NCBI RefSeq assembly: GCF_002102155.1
Contig: NZ_LQOU01000020.1
Span: forward strand, 1-64,000
DNA: 64,000 nt
Direction of reading: 5' to 3'
From: Mycobacterium europaeum
GTDB lineage: Bacteria; Actinomycetota; Actinomycetes; Mycobacteriales; Mycobacteriaceae
The translations under genes and the position numbers were made by a program. The notes beneath the pieces are model-generated. The model was not told where the DNA came from and made no database searches. It saw only the letters and a program-made list of their open reading frames with translations. Below are positions 37,524-49,425 of the stretch, piece after piece; position 1 is the stretch's first letter; the number at the start of each line of letters is the position of its first letter.

Positions 37524-37553
37524 AGCGCGACCAGGCCCACCGGTGACACCCGA

Positions 37554-39440
37554 TCAGGGCCCGGTCTTGACCCACTGGCCGGCGTCGCCGACGATGCCGA
37601 CCGGCACCGCACCCGACAGGCTGACGTTCTGCACGCTCGGGCCGGCCGCCACGATCGTGGTGTCCTGCAGGATCGGCAACACGGTGGACATGTTCCACAG
37701 CCGGGGCTCGACCGCGGTGATCACGTCGTTGATGTTCTTGGTGCCGTTGAGCGCGGCATCGATGTTCGACTGCACGCTGCGATCGCAGATCCCGGTGAGG
37801 TTGGACGGCGCCTGCACCAGCGCGTTGGGGTCCACCGGACGGCTGGGCGGGGTCGACGTCGGCGTGGTGGCCGAGGTGCCCGGCCCGGTGGTCGACGGCG
37901 GGCCCGGCCCAGGAGGAGAGGTGGTTGGCGGCCCCGTGGACGTCGGCACCTGAGTCGACTCCAGCGCGGGGCAGCCGTACCGCGACGCCAACCGCGTCGC
38001 CAGGTTCCCGCCCGCCTGGTGCCAGCCGACGATCGCGTCCACCTGGCTCTTGTTCAGCGCGTCGCGGTACAGCGTCACCGGGTCCAGCGCCAGCACGCTG
38101 GCGGCGATCCCGACGTTGCGCAACTGGTCGGCCGCGGTGTTGGCCACCGCCACGGACGTCGGGTCGTTGGCCGCCACCCCGATGACCAACGACAGCTGCT
38201 GGCCGTCCCTGCTGATCCGGCCGCGGATGACCTCCGGCGGCCCGGTGTTCGCCGGCGTGGGCGCCGGCGACCCCGACGAGTTGCCCTCGACCTTGTAGCC
38301 GGCTCCCTCCAGCAACCCCAGCGCCGCCGGCGTCGTCATCGCGGGGGGTGCGGTCGGCTCGTAACCGGGGTCGCTGGGCGCCCGGACCTGGGCCTGGTCC
38401 AGTGTGACGGTGTTGTCGCTGCCCGCGCCCACCGCCGCCAGCAGGTCGACGTCGAGCAGCCCGAGGATCGCCTTGCGGACCTGCGCGTCGGCCAGCTTGG
38501 GCTCGTTGGCGCGCAACGTCAGCTGCATGACCCGGGGTGTGACGATGCGGGCGGTGCGCACGTCGGGGATGGCGGACAGCTGCGCGAAGGCCGCGGACCC
38601 GCCGTGCACCTGGGCCACCTGGGTGTCGCCGTTGCGGACCGAATCGGCCAGCGCCGCGGGCGCGCCGGCCCGCCGGAACAGGATCAGCGCGGGCTTGGCC
38701 GGTGCTCCCCAGTACCGGTCGTTGCGGGCCACCAGGATCTCGTCGCGCTGCGGATCGATGCTCTCCACCCGGAACTGGCCGCCGGTGACCGGCAGCGACC
38801 GGGCCAGGCCCGCCGCGAACCCGCCCGGCACGTCCTTGACGATGTGCGCGGGAAGGATGTTGCTGAACAGCTCCTTCCACGACGGATACGGCTGGGCGAA
38901 GGTGACCACCGCCTGCTTGCCGCCCTCGAGCGACTGCACGCCGGTGATGAGGTCATAGCCGGCCGGGTCGACGACGCCGGGCTGGCTGACCATCTGCCGC
39001 CACAGGTACCAGAAGTCGTCGGCGGCGATGGGCGCGTTGTCGGTCCACTGCGCCTCGGGCCGGATCTTGTAGGTCACCGTGAACGGGTTCTGGCTGGTGA
39101 CCTCGGCGGACTCCAGCAGGGTCGGGTCCATCTCCCAGCGCGAGCCGGTCGGCGTGCCCGGGTCGGGCACCGGCCGGAACGCGCTGGGCAGCACGAGCGC
39201 GCTGATCGCCGCGTTCACCGGCGACAGGTCGGACAGCAGGTGCGGGTTGAAGCCGGCGCCGATCGAGTCGATGCCCATGATGATCTGGGTGGGCCGCGGC
39301 GGCGGCGGTGGCGAGTTGTGCGGGGTGTCGGTGCTCTGCGGCGCCGGCGGGGGGTTGACCGTGCACGCCGCGAGCGCCAACCCGGCCAGCGAGACGACCA
39401 CGCCGACCGTCACGAAGAAGCGGCGCACCCGTCTCGGCAT
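37554..39440 (-). CDS. lpqW: Lipoprotein LpqW
   Basis: LpqW acts at the membrane in the branch point between phosphatidylinositol mannosides and lipoarabinomannan. The 628-residue protein begins [20 protein letters not shown] and has the lipobox LAAC for lipid attachment. The body resembles an extracellular solute-binding protein of the SBP_bac_5 type. A Pro/Ser/Thr-rich low-complexity insertion occurs near residues 490-530. It matches Rv1166 and sits before typA. A TACCCT box seven bases before the ATG suggests a leaderless mRNA. Confidence 0.93.
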   Translation of the reverse strand: MPRRVRRFFVTVGVVVSLAGLALAACTVNPPPAPQSTDTPHNSPPPPPRPTQIIMGIDSIGAGFNPHLLSDLSPVNAAISALVLPSAFRPVPDPGTPTGSRWEMDPTLLESAEVTSQNPFTVTYKIRPEAQWTDNAPIAADDFWYLWRQMVSQPGVVDPAGYDLITGVQSLEGGKQAVVTFAQPYPSWKELFSNILPAHIVKDVPGGFAAGLARSLPVTGGQFRVESIDPQRDEILVARNDRYWGAPAKPALILFRRAGAPAALADSVRNGDTQVAQVHGGSAAFAQLSAIPDVRTARIVTPRVMQLTLRANEPKLADAQVRKAILGLLDVDLLAAVGAGSDNTVTLDQAQVRAPSDPGYEPTAPPAMTTPAALGLLEGAGYKVEGNSSGSPAPTPANTGPPEVIRGRISRDGQQLSLVIGVAANDPTSVAVANTAADQLRNVGIAASVLALDPVTLYRDALNKSQVDAIVGWHQAGGNLATRLASRYGCPALESTQVPTSTGPPTTSPPGPGPPSTTGPGTSATTPTSTPPSRPVDPNALVQAPSNLTGICDRSVQSNIDAALNGTKNINDVITAVEPRLWNMSTVLPILQDTTIVAAGPSVQNVSLSGAVPVGIVGDAGQWVKTGP

Positions 39441-39447
39441 GGCGATC

Positions 39448-39453
39448 AGGGTA
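39448..39453 (-). promoter_or_regulatory. Putative -10 box (TACCCT) for lpqW
   Basis: TACCCT on the minus strand ends seven bases before the lpqW ATG. It overlaps the short gap after typA, so lpqW may be transcribed from here as well as by read-through. Confidence 0.35.
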
Positions 39454-39491
39454 ACGAGCAGCCCGCCAGCGGCCCGCCCGAGCACGCGCGG

Positions 39492-41408
<1,917 letters not shown>

Positions 41409-41533
41409 GACAAAGCGAACCGGCAGGCGGCCGAGCGTGCCGTCCGGGGTGCGTACGGGGCGGGCCGCTACGGCGTGTCGCGGCCGTGGGCGCACGCCGG
41501 AAGCCCGGGGCGCACACCCGGCAGCCGGCCGGT

Positions 41534-42265
41534 CTACCAGCCCCTTCGGCGGGGCGCGGTGCCGACCAATTCGCCCTTGTGGGCCTCGTCGCGGCTGCGG
41601 TAGACGATGTAGGGCCGGAACAGGTAGGCGACCGGCGCGCTCAGGACGTGCACCAGCCGGGTGAACGGCAGCAGCGTGAACAGCACCATGCCGATCAGGG
41701 CGTGCAGCTGGTAGTCCAGCGGCGCGTTGATCATCACCTCGCCGTGGGGCTGCAGGATCCAGATCCGGCGGAACCACAGGCCGACCGTGTAGCGGTAGTG
41801 GAACTCGCCGCTGTCCAGGCCGGTGCCGATCAGGTCGCAGTACAGACCCACCACGATGGCCAGCACCAGCACCACGTACATCACCTTGTCGCTGCGGGTG
41901 GTGGCCATCGACACCGCGGGTCGGGTGAACCGCCGGTAGATCAGCAACCCGATGCCGGCCAGGGTCGCAAAGCCCGCCACCGATCCGGCGATGACGGCCT
42001 GCAAGTGGTAGAGGTGGTCGCTCACGTTCAGCATGTGCGTCACCCGCGGCGGGATGAACAGGCCCATGACGTGCCCGGCGAAGACCGCCAGGATGCCGAA
42101 GTGAAACATCGGGCTGGCGATGCTCAGCAGCCGCGACTCGTAGATCTGCGAGGAGCGGGAGGTCCAGCCGAACTTGTCGTAGCGGTAGCGCCACCAGGTG
42201 CCGACGATCAACACCGTCAGGGTGACGTACGGCGCGATGTCCCAGAACAGTACGTTGCTAAACAC
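41534..42265 (-). CDS. narI: Respiratory nitrate reductase gamma subunit (cytochrome b)
   Basis: This integral membrane subunit takes electrons from menaquinol and carries haem b. The 243-residue protein has about five membrane segments, starting SNVLFWDIAPYVTLTVLIVG, with histidines such as FHFGILAVFAGH and YQLHALIGM placed as expected for haem ligands. The GTG start overlaps the end of narJ by 8 bases. It is the last gene of narGHJI and matches Rv1164. Confidence 0.94.
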   Translation of the reverse strand: MFSNVLFWDIAPYVTLTVLIVGTWWRYRYDKFGWTSRSSQIYESRLLSIASPMFHFGILAVFAGHVMGLFIPPRVTHMLNVSDHLYHLQAVIAGSVAGFATLAGIGLLIYRRFTRPAVSMATTRSDKVMYVVLVLAIVVGLYCDLIGTGLDSGEFHYRYTVGLWFRRIWILQPHGEVMINAPLDYQLHALIGMVLFTLLPFTRLVHVLSAPVAYLFRPYIVYRSRDEAHKGELVGTAPRRRGW

Positions 42266-42926
42266 TGCGCGCTCCTCCTTCGCGTCGCGGCGGCACCGTC
42301 AAGTCGAATGGTTGCAGCCCAACGGCTTCCGCGGGTGGGCCGGCCTTGGCGAGGCGTTCCGCGCGGCGCACGTCCTGGTCGGTCGCGGCGGGCAGCGTCG
42401 CGCACACGGCGGCCACGGTGGGTTCGTAGGGCGACTCCGCGTCGGCCAGGGCCCCGCGCAGCACGTCGATGGGGATACGGTGCGCGGTCAGCAGCCCCCG
42501 CCCGACCTCAGGATCGACGGTGGCGGCGAATTCGAGCACGACGGGCAGGTGATCGGGCGCCTCGGCGCGTGGCGGCGCCACCCCCGCTCGCCGGTAGGCG
42601 GTGGCGAACTCCAGCATCTCGCGGCCGCGGTTGCGGGTGTCCCCGGCGGTCCAGTAGGTCAGGTACATCGTGCAGTGGCGCCGCATGTCGAACGTGGCGA
42701 CATAGTCCATCGCGGCGGCCATCGGCTCGCGGGCACGCAGTGCGGTCACGGTCTGTGCGAGCGGCCCCGCCGCGCCCCCACCGAGGTGGCTGAGCAGTTC
42801 CTCGACGGTGTCCAGCCGAGCCGGCAGCTCGTCGTCCGGGTAGGCCAGCAGCAATGACGCCGCCTGCCACACCAGTCGGTCCTGCAGGGTGTCGCCGCGC
42901 GCCCGGCGGCCGGTGAGCAGCTTCAC
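42258..42926 (-). CDS. narJ: Nitrate reductase molybdenum cofactor assembly chaperone
   Basis: NarJ is a soluble chaperone that binds apo-NarG, guides molybdopterin insertion and prevents premature membrane attachment. The 222-residue helical protein carries family segments such as DMRRHCTMYLTYWTAGDTR and LPVVLEFAA. Its GTG start overlaps the TGA of narH as GTGA, and its end overlaps narI by 8 bases, so the three are translationally coupled. It matches Rv1163. Confidence 0.93.
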   Translation of the reverse strand: MKLLTGRRARGDTLQDRLVWQAASLLLAYPDDELPARLDTVEELLSHLGGGAAGPLAQTVTALRAREPMAAAMDYVATFDMRRHCTMYLTYWTAGDTRNRGREMLEFATAYRRAGVAPPRAEAPDHLPVVLEFAATVDPEVGRGLLTAHRIPIDVLRGALADAESPYEPTVAAVCATLPAATDQDVRRAERLAKAGPPAEAVGLQPFDLTVPPRREGGARSV

Positions 42927-44545
42927 CTCTGCTGCTCTTCGGGGAACATCCCGGCGGGCACCTGGCGGCCGTCCCAGTTGAGCAGGTTCACCCGGGGCCG
43001 GCCGCTGCCGTCGGCGGCCGCGTCGCCGCCGGGTCGCTTGAGCGCGTGGAAGGTCTCGACGGAGACGGGCACCGGTTCGCCCGATTCGTACATGCCCGGG
43101 CCGCCGTCGCCCGTCAACGAGCAGCCCATGTCCTCGAGGTCACGGGCCTGCGGGGCGAATGCGGTCGGAATGACGTATCGCTCTTCGTATTTCGCGATGG
43201 CCAGCAGCCGGTACATCTCGTACATCTGCTCCTCGGTCATCCCGACGGAATGCGGTATGTGCGGCTGGGTATCGCGCCCGAGATTGATGTCGCGCATGTA
43301 GGAGCGCATCGCCGCCAGCCGCCGCAGCACGCCCTCCACCACGGCGGTGTCACCGGCGGTGAACAGTTCGGCCAGGTACTGCATGGGAATGCGCAGCGCG
43401 TCCAGCGCGCCGAACAGGTTGCCCAGGTCTTCCCCGTCGTGACCGTCACGGCTCACCGCGTCGACCACCGGCGACAGCGGCGGGATGTACCAGACCATCG
43501 GCATGGTGCGGTATTCCGGGTGCAGGGGTAACGCCACCTTGTAGTGGTTGATCAGCGCGTACACCGGCGAGCGCTGGGCGGCCTCGATCCACTCGTCGGA
43601 GATGCCCTCTGCCCGCGCGGCGGTGATCACCTCGGGGTCGTTAGGGTCCAACAGGATTCGGCACTGCGCTTCGTAGAGGTCGGTCTCCTTCTCCACCGAG
43701 GCCGCCTCCAGCACCCGGTCGACGTCGTAGAGCACCAGGCCCAGGTACCGCAGCCGCCCCACGCAGGTCTCCGAGCAGATGGTCGGCAGCCCGACCTCCA
43801 TCCGCGGGTAGCACAGCGTGCACTTCTCGGCTTTGCCGGTTTTATGGTTGAAATAGACCTTCTTGTAAGGGCATCCGGAGACGCAGAAGCGCCAGCCGCG
43901 GCAGCGGTCCTGGTCGACGAGCACGATGCCGTCCTCGCTGCGCTTGTACATCGCGCCCGACGGGCACGACGCCACGCAGGAGGGGTTGAGGCAGTGCTCG
44001 CAGATCCGGGGCAGGTAGAACATGAAGGTCTCTTCGAGGGCGAGTTTGACCTCCTCGCTGACCTTCTTCAGGATCGGGTCGCCGGCCAGGATCTCCGGTG
44101 AGCCGGCCAGGTTGTCGTCCCAGTTCGGCCCCCAGGAGATCTTCATGGGTTTGCCGCTGATCTGGCTCTTCGGCGCGGCCGTGGGGAACGTGTCGCCCGC
44201 GGGGGCGGTGGTCAGGTTCTCGTAGTCGTAGGTCCACGGCTCGTAGTAGTCGTCGATGATCGGCAGCCGGGGGTTGGCGAAGATCCGCAACAACTTCTGG
44301 ATGCGGCCGCCGTCGCGCAGCCGCAGCCGGCCCTTCTTGTCGCGTATCCAGCCGCCGCGCCACCGCTCCTGGTCCTCGTAGGTGCGTGGATAGCCTTGGC
44401 CCGGCCGGGTTTCGACGTTGTTGAACCACACGTACTCGGTGCCCGACCGGTTGGTCCAGGCCTGCTTGCAGGTGACCGAGCAGGTGTGGCAGCCGATGCA
44501 CTTGTCGAGGTTCATCACCATCGCCAATTGCGCCATGACTTTCAT
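42923..44545 (-). CDS. narH: Respiratory nitrate reductase beta subunit (iron-sulfur)
   Basis: NarH relays electrons from NarI haem to NarG through four iron-sulfur clusters. The 540-residue protein has CIGCHTCSVTCKQAW near the N-terminus, CEHCLNPSCVASCP in the middle, CRGWRFCVSGCP (the Trp marks the 3Fe-4S site) and CTLCYPR. The ATG at 44545 (MKVMAQLAMVMNLDKC) may in fact be the Met three codons later. It starts 34 bases after narG and matches Rv1162. Confidence 0.95.
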   Translation of the reverse strand: MKVMAQLAMVMNLDKCIGCHTCSVTCKQAWTNRSGTEYVWFNNVETRPGQGYPRTYEDQERWRGGWIRDKKGRLRLRDGGRIQKLLRIFANPRLPIIDDYYEPWTYDYENLTTAPAGDTFPTAAPKSQISGKPMKISWGPNWDDNLAGSPEILAGDPILKKVSEEVKLALEETFMFYLPRICEHCLNPSCVASCPSGAMYKRSEDGIVLVDQDRCRGWRFCVSGCPYKKVYFNHKTGKAEKCTLCYPRMEVGLPTICSETCVGRLRYLGLVLYDVDRVLEAASVEKETDLYEAQCRILLDPNDPEVITAARAEGISDEWIEAAQRSPVYALINHYKVALPLHPEYRTMPMVWYIPPLSPVVDAVSRDGHDGEDLGNLFGALDALRIPMQYLAELFTAGDTAVVEGVLRRLAAMRSYMRDINLGRDTQPHIPHSVGMTEEQMYEMYRLLAIAKYEERYVIPTAFAPQARDLEDMGCSLTGDGGPGMYESGEPVPVSVETFHALKRPGGDAAADGSGRPRVNLLNWDGRQVPAGMFPEEQQR

Positions 44546-44579
44546 GAGGGCCTCGCTTCGCGGGCTTGGCTCGTGGGCA

Positions 44580-47500
44580 TCAGTAGGTCACATCCTGACC
44601 GCGACGGCGCACCACGGTCACCTCGTCGCGCTGGTTGCCGGTGGGTCCCATGTAGTTGAAGGCGAACGCGTGCTGGCCGTAGCCCCCGGCGAGGTGGCTG
44701 GGCTTGATGCGGACGCGGGTCAGTGCGTTGTGGTTGCCGCCGCGCTTGTTGTTGGTCTCGGTGCGGGGGGTGTCGACCGTGCGTTCCTGTACGTGGTAGA
44801 CGAAGACCACGCCGTCGGGCATGCGGTGGCTGACGATGGCCCGGCACACGTAGATGCCGTTGGCGTTCACCGCCTCCACCCAATCGTTGTCGCGCACTTG
44901 GATTTTGGCCGCGTCGCCGGGGCTCATCCACATCGTCGGCCCGCCCCGGGAGAGCGACAGCATGTAGAGGTTGTCCTGGTAGGTGGAGTGGAACGACCAC
45001 TTCGAGTGCGGCGTCAGATACCGCACGGTGAGGCCGATCCCGTCTTCGGTGGGGCCGAGCCCGGGCTGGCCGAAGAGCCGCGTCATGTCCAGCGGCGGGC
45101 GGAACACCGGCAGGTGCTCACCGAGCTCCTCGACCCAGTCGTGGGCCAGATAGAAATGCATCCGGCCGGTGAGCGTGTGGAACGGCTTGAGGTTCTCGAT
45201 GTTGATGGTGAACGGCGCGTAGCGGCGCCCGCCGGTTTCGCTGCCCGACCACTCGGGGCTGGTGATCACCGGGACCGGACGCGCCTGGGTGTCGGCATAG
45301 CTGATGCGCCGTTCTTCACTGCCCTCGGCCAGGTGCGCCAGCCGCTGGCCCGTGCGCTTCTCCAGCTCGCGGAAGCCCTCGACCGCGAGCCGGCCGTTGG
45401 TGGTTCCGGACAGCAGCAACAACACGTCGGCCATCCGCGCGGCCGTGGTGATGGCCGGACGGCCCGCTGCCGCACCGGAATTCATCACGCCGAACTTTGC
45501 CGCCAGCTCCTCGACCTCCCGGAAGGGATGCACCGTGACGCCCTTGGTGGTCACCCCGAACGTGTCGACCAACGGGCCCAGGGTCTGCCACTTGTCGTAG
45601 ACGGCGCCGTAATCGCGCTCCACCACGGTGAGTTTGGGCATGCTGCGCCCGGGCACCGGCGTCGCGCCGGTATGCAACCAGTCTTGCTCCGTGCCGTCGG
45701 GATAGGCCATCGCGTCCGGCGTGTCGTGCTGCAGCGCGGTGAGGACCACGTCGCTGCGCGTGCCCAGGTGCCTCTTGGCCAAAGCGCTGAACGCACGCGC
45801 GATAGCACCGAAAGCCTCGAAATCCGAGCGGGTTTCCCAGGGCGGATCGGTCGCGGCGCTGAACGCGTGCACGTACGGGTGCATGTCGGTGCTGGAGATG
45901 TCGGCCTTCTCGTACCAGGTCGCCGCCGGCAGCACGATATCCGACACCAGGGTCGTGGAGGTCATCCGGAAGTCGATCGACATCATCAGGTCGAGCTTGC
46001 CCTCGGGGATGTCCCCCTCGCACACCACGTCGACGGGCGCTATCCCGTCGGCCGGCGGCTCGGCCTGGACGTTGGAGTCGGTCCCGAGCAGGTGGCGCAG
46101 GAAGTACTCGCCGCCCTTGCCCGACGATCCGATCAGGTTGGCCCGCCACACCGTGAGGACCCGCGGCCAGTTGACCGGATTGTCGGGGTCGGTGACGGAG
46201 AGCTTGAGTTTGCGGTCGCGGAGCTGCTCGGCGACGTAGTCGGCGACGTCGCGCCCGGCGGCGTGCGCCTCGTCGGCGACGTCCAGGCTGGACCGGTCGA
46301 ACTGCGGATAGAACGGGCTCCAGCCCATGGCCGTCGCCGAGGCCAGCAGGTCCATGGTGTGCTTGCCCGCGAACCGGCCCCGGCCCAGGGGGCTGGCCAA
46401 CTTGTCGGCCGCGTAGCCGTCGTAGCGCCACTGGTCGGTGTGCGCGTACCAGTAGGAGGCGCCCGGTACCTGCCGCGGCGGGCGTACCCAGTCCGTGGCC
46501 ATCGCCATCGTCTGAAACCCGGTGAGCGGGCGCACCTTTTCCTGGCCGACGTAGTGGGCCCATCCGCCGCCGTTGCGTCCCATCGAGCCGGTCAGCATCA
46601 GCAGCGCGAGCACCGCCCGGTAGATCGCGTCGCCGTGGAACCACTGACAGATTCCGCTGCCCATGATGATCATCGACCGCCCGCCGGATTCCTCTGCGCT
46701 GCGCGCGAATTCGCGGGCGACGCGGATGGCCTGCGCGGCCGACACGCCGGTGATCGCCTCCTGCCACGCCGGGGTGTTCTGCCGGGTCGCGTCGTCGTAG
46801 CCCGTGGGCCAGTCACCGGGCAGCCCCGGGCGCGCCACCCCGTATTGGGCGAGCATCAGGTCGAACACGGTGCACACCTGGTGCTTGCCGACGCGGCGCA
46901 CCGGCACGCCGCGGGCGATGGTGGCGCCCTCCCCGTTGACCGTGTCGAAGCTCGCCAGGTGCACCAGCGCGGTGGCGCCGTCGCCGTTGGTGCCGGGTGC
47001 GCCTCGCACGCTCAGCGCAGGCACGAGGCCGCCGAGGTCGAGGTTCCACTTCCCGACGCCGTCCTCGCCGTAGCGGAAGCCCAGCGAACCGTGGGGCACC
47101 GCAACGGAATTCGTCGCCTCGTCGAGCACCGCCGGCTTGAGCGCCGCGTTCTCGACCGCCTCTCCCAGGTCCGCCGCGGTGAGGTTCTTGCCCGGCACCA
47201 GCATGTCGCCGCGCTCTTCGAGCTTGATCAAAAACGGTAGGTCGGTGTAGCGGCGAGCGAAGTCGGCGAAGAACGGAACCTCTTTTTGCACATAGCATTC
47301 CGAGAGGATGACGTGGCCCATCGCCATGGCCAGCGCCCCATCGGTGCCGGCCGCGCAGGGCATCCACTCGTCGGCGAATTTGGTGTTGTCGGCGTAGTCG
47401 GGGCTGACGGTCACCACCTTGGTGCCGCGGTAGCGCGCTTCGGCCATCCAGTGCGCGTCGGGGGTCCGGGTGATCGGCACGTTGGAGCCCCACATCATCA

Positions 47501-48278
47501 GATACGCCGCGTCCCACCAGTCACCGGACTCGGGAACGTCGGTCTGATCACCGAACACCTGCGGCGAGGCCACCGGCAGGTCGGCGTACCAGTCGTAGAA
47601 CGACGTCATGGGGGCGCCGATCAGCTCGAAGAACCGCGACCCGGCGGCGTAGGACACCATGGACATCGCCGGGATGGGCGAAAAGCCCGCCACCCGGTCG
47701 GGGCCGTAGGTCTTGATGGTGTGCACGTGGGCGGCGGCGATCAGCTCGGTGGCCTCGGCCCAGGTGATCCGGACCAGCCCGCCCTTGCCGCGGGCGCGCT
47801 GATAGCGACGGCGACGCTCGGGGTCGGCCTGGATGTCGGCCCAGGCGAGCACCGGATCCCCGAGCCGCGCCTTGGCCTCCCGGAACATCTCGACCAACAC
47901 GCCCCGGGCATATGGGTAGCGCACCCGCGTGGGCGAGTAGCTGTACCAGGAGAACGACGCCCCGCGGGGGCACCCCCGCGGCTCGTATTCCGGGCGGTCC
48001 GGGCCCACCGAGGGATAGTCGGTCTGCTGGGTCTCCCAGGTGATGATCCCGTCCTTGACGTAGATCTTCCAGGAGCAGGAACCGGTGCAGTTCACCCCGT
48101 GGGTCGAGCGCACCACCTTGTCGTGGCTCCACCTGTCACGGTAGAAGACGTCGGCCTCCCGGCCGCCCCGACGCGTCACCGTGCGCAGGTCGGCCGAGAA
48201 CTCGCCGGGCGTGAAGAACCGCCCGCTGCGCTCCAGCAACTCCTCGAGCGGTCCACCGACGTGTGATGTGACAGCCAA
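44580..48278 (-). CDS. narG: Respiratory nitrate reductase alpha subunit (molybdenum catalytic)
   Basis: NarG reduces nitrate to nitrite at a molybdo-bis(MGD) site on the cytoplasmic side of the membrane. At 1232 residues it equals the length I remember for Rv1161. The FS0 cluster motif HGVNCTGSCSW is near residue 60, and the Mo-coordinating aspartate lies in YDWYADLPVASPQVFGD. The start is a TTG with AGAAGGGG upstream. It heads narGHJI, and its promoter is probably the AT-rich site at 48624-48652. The NarK-like transporter at 16145-17569 is not linked to this operon. Confidence 0.96.
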   Translation of the reverse strand: MAVTSHVGGPLEELLERSGRFFTPGEFSADLRTVTRRGGREADVFYRDRWSHDKVVRSTHGVNCTGSCSWKIYVKDGIITWETQQTDYPSVGPDRPEYEPRGCPRGASFSWYSYSPTRVRYPYARGVLVEMFREAKARLGDPVLAWADIQADPERRRRYQRARGKGGLVRITWAEATELIAAAHVHTIKTYGPDRVAGFSPIPAMSMVSYAAGSRFFELIGAPMTSFYDWYADLPVASPQVFGDQTDVPESGDWWDAAYLMMWGSNVPITRTPDAHWMAEARYRGTKVVTVSPDYADNTKFADEWMPCAAGTDGALAMAMGHVILSECYVQKEVPFFADFARRYTDLPFLIKLEERGDMLVPGKNLTAADLGEAVENAALKPAVLDEATNSVAVPHGSLGFRYGEDGVGKWNLDLGGLVPALSVRGAPGTNGDGATALVHLASFDTVNGEGATIARGVPVRRVGKHQVCTVFDLMLAQYGVARPGLPGDWPTGYDDATRQNTPAWQEAITGVSAAQAIRVAREFARSAEESGGRSMIIMGSGICQWFHGDAIYRAVLALLMLTGSMGRNGGGWAHYVGQEKVRPLTGFQTMAMATDWVRPPRQVPGASYWYAHTDQWRYDGYAADKLASPLGRGRFAGKHTMDLLASATAMGWSPFYPQFDRSSLDVADEAHAAGRDVADYVAEQLRDRKLKLSVTDPDNPVNWPRVLTVWRANLIGSSGKGGEYFLRHLLGTDSNVQAEPPADGIAPVDVVCEGDIPEGKLDLMMSIDFRMTSTTLVSDIVLPAATWYEKADISSTDMHPYVHAFSAATDPPWETRSDFEAFGAIARAFSALAKRHLGTRSDVVLTALQHDTPDAMAYPDGTEQDWLHTGATPVPGRSMPKLTVVERDYGAVYDKWQTLGPLVDTFGVTTKGVTVHPFREVEELAAKFGVMNSGAAAGRPAITTAARMADVLLLLSGTTNGRLAVEGFRELEKRTGQRLAHLAEGSEERRISYADTQARPVPVITSPEWSGSETGGRRYAPFTINIENLKPFHTLTGRMHFYLAHDWVEELGEHLPVFRPPLDMTRLFGQPGLGPTEDGIGLTVRYLTPHSKWSFHSTYQDNLYMLSLSRGGPTMWMSPGDAAKIQVRDNDWVEAVNANGIYVCRAIVSHRMPDGVVFVYHVQERTVDTPRTETNNKRGGNHNALTRVRIKPSHLAGGYGQHAFAFNYMGPTGNQRDEVTVVRRRGQDVTY

Positions 48279-48711
48279 CAGGTACCCCTTCTACTTCGTC
48301 GCGCCGCGCGTCGTGGCCGGGCCGTTGCATCGACCCCAGATCCGCGCCGTGGTGCCGCGCCGCACAACGGTCTGCCGGTTCCTCCGCCCGCACCGGCCCG
48401 GAACGGCCGGGCCATGGTGGTCGGCGGGCCGCGGGCCGGGGAGCGATCGGGCACCGGCACGAGGCGCGGTGGGCCCGCCAATCACCTTCTCCGCGCACGG
48501 CCTGTTAGCACAATTTGGTCTGTTCAGCATGGGTTTTATAGACCTAGGGGCGCCCGGCGGGGACGCCGTGACCACGCCGCCGAGACGACGGATCGCTGCC
48601 GCCGCGGGTTTCTAGGTCAATCGTTATTACAAGCTACGTTGTTATATCTCAAGTTCACCTTCGCGACCTTCTACGGCGCTGGACGTCAGCTGCGGAAAGC
48701 CTGTGGAATTG
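48279..48711. other. narG upstream region
   Basis: These 433 bases separate narG from mutT2 and hold no gene I can support. The GC-rich half next to narG would be a long 5' untranslated region. The far half, 48600-48665, is strikingly AT-rich and contains a promoter-like pair for narG. Regulatory binding sites, for example for GlnR-type or DosR-type proteins, could not be assigned by eye. Confidence 0.45.
48624..48652 (-). promoter_or_regulatory. Putative narGHJI promoter
   Basis: On the minus strand TTGAGA is followed by a 17-base spacer and TAATAA inside a short AT-rich island. Spacing fits a sigma-A-type promoter. It lies about 345 bases before the TTG start of narG, leaving a long leader. 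Confidence 0.45.
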
Positions 48712-49116
48712 TTATGAGGCCGACGCCGCCAGCGTCCGGGCCAGGTCAGCGACCCAGCCGCGGTCGGCGGGCACCCAGTCGACATCGGGCAACTCGTCCG
48801 CCGTCACCCAGCGCACCGCCCGGTGATCGCGGGCGTGCGGTTCACCACTGACCAGTTGCACGCGGTAGGCGCGCAGCGTGATGCCGTCCAGGGCGATGTC
48901 CTCCCCCAGGCGATCGCCCACCGCGACGTCGCCGAGGGCCAAGCCCAGCTCCTCGCCGAGCTCGCGTGCCAGCGCGTCCCGCTCCGTCTCACCCGGGGCG
49001 ACCTTGCCACCCGGCAGCTCCCAGCGGCCGGCCAACTCGGGCGGGCGGACGCGCTGCGCGACCAGGACCGTGGCGCGGCGGATGACCGCACCGGCGACGA
49101 CGATCTGGGTCGGCAT
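48712..49116 (-). CDS. mutT2: Nudix hydrolase MutT2
   Basis: MutT2 cleaves nucleoside triphosphates such as dCTP and 5-methyl-dCTP in M. tuberculosis and helps clean the nucleotide pool. The 134-residue protein has a complete Nudix box, [20 protein letters not shown] then ELGL (GX5EX7REUXEEXGU). It matches Rv1160. The ATG has no ribosome-binding site, and the TATACC eight bases upstream suggests a leaderless mRNA. The divergent phhB start is only 24 bases away. Confidence 0.93.
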   Translation of the reverse strand: MPTQIVVAGAVIRRATVLVAQRVRPPELAGRWELPGGKVAPGETERDALARELGEELGLALGDVAVGDRLGEDIALDGITLRAYRVQLVSGEPHARDHRAVRWVTADELPDVDWVPADRGWVADLARTLAASAS

Positions 49117-49140
49117 GGCCAGACGGTATACGGTCGGGGC
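49117..49140. promoter_or_regulatory. Shared divergent promoter between mutT2 and phhB
   Basis: Twenty-four bases separate the two ATG codons. The palindromic core GGTATACGG can be read as TATACC toward mutT2 and TATACG toward phhB, each ending eight bases before its start codon. Both genes lack ribosome-binding sites, so both transcripts are probably leaderless and their promoters overlap. Confidence 0.45.
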
Positions 49141-49425
49141 ATGGCTGTGTTAACGGACGAGCAGGTGGACGCCGCACTGCCCGATCTCAACGGATGGGAG
49201 CGTGCCGACGGCGCGTTGCGCCGGTCGATCAAGTTCCCGAGTTTCCTCGCCGGCATCGATGCGGTGCGCCGGGTGGCCGAGCACGCGGAGAGCAAGGACC
49301 ACCACCCGGACATCGACATTCGTTGGCGGACGGTGACTTTCGCTCTGGTCACGCATTCCGAGGGTGGCATCACCGACAAGGACGTGGCGATGGCGCACGA
49401 CATCGACGAGATCGTCGGGAGCTAG
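49141..49425 (+). CDS. phhB: Pterin-4-alpha-carbinolamine dehydratase
   Basis: The 94-residue protein belongs to the PCD/DCoH family, which recycles pterin carbinolamine. The conserved active-site region is [20 protein letters not shown], with the His-His pair, and it ends [19 protein letters not shown]. Its TAG stop overlaps the stop of the convergent pimE gene (shared CTAG). It corresponds to Rv1159A. Its exact role in mycobacteria, which lack classical phenylalanine hydroxylase, is not clear. Confidence 0.92.
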   Translation: MAVLTDEQVDAALPDLNGWERADGALRRSIKFPSFLAGIDAVRRVAEHAESKDHHPDIDIRWRTVTFALVTHSEGGITDKDVAMAHDIDEIVGS

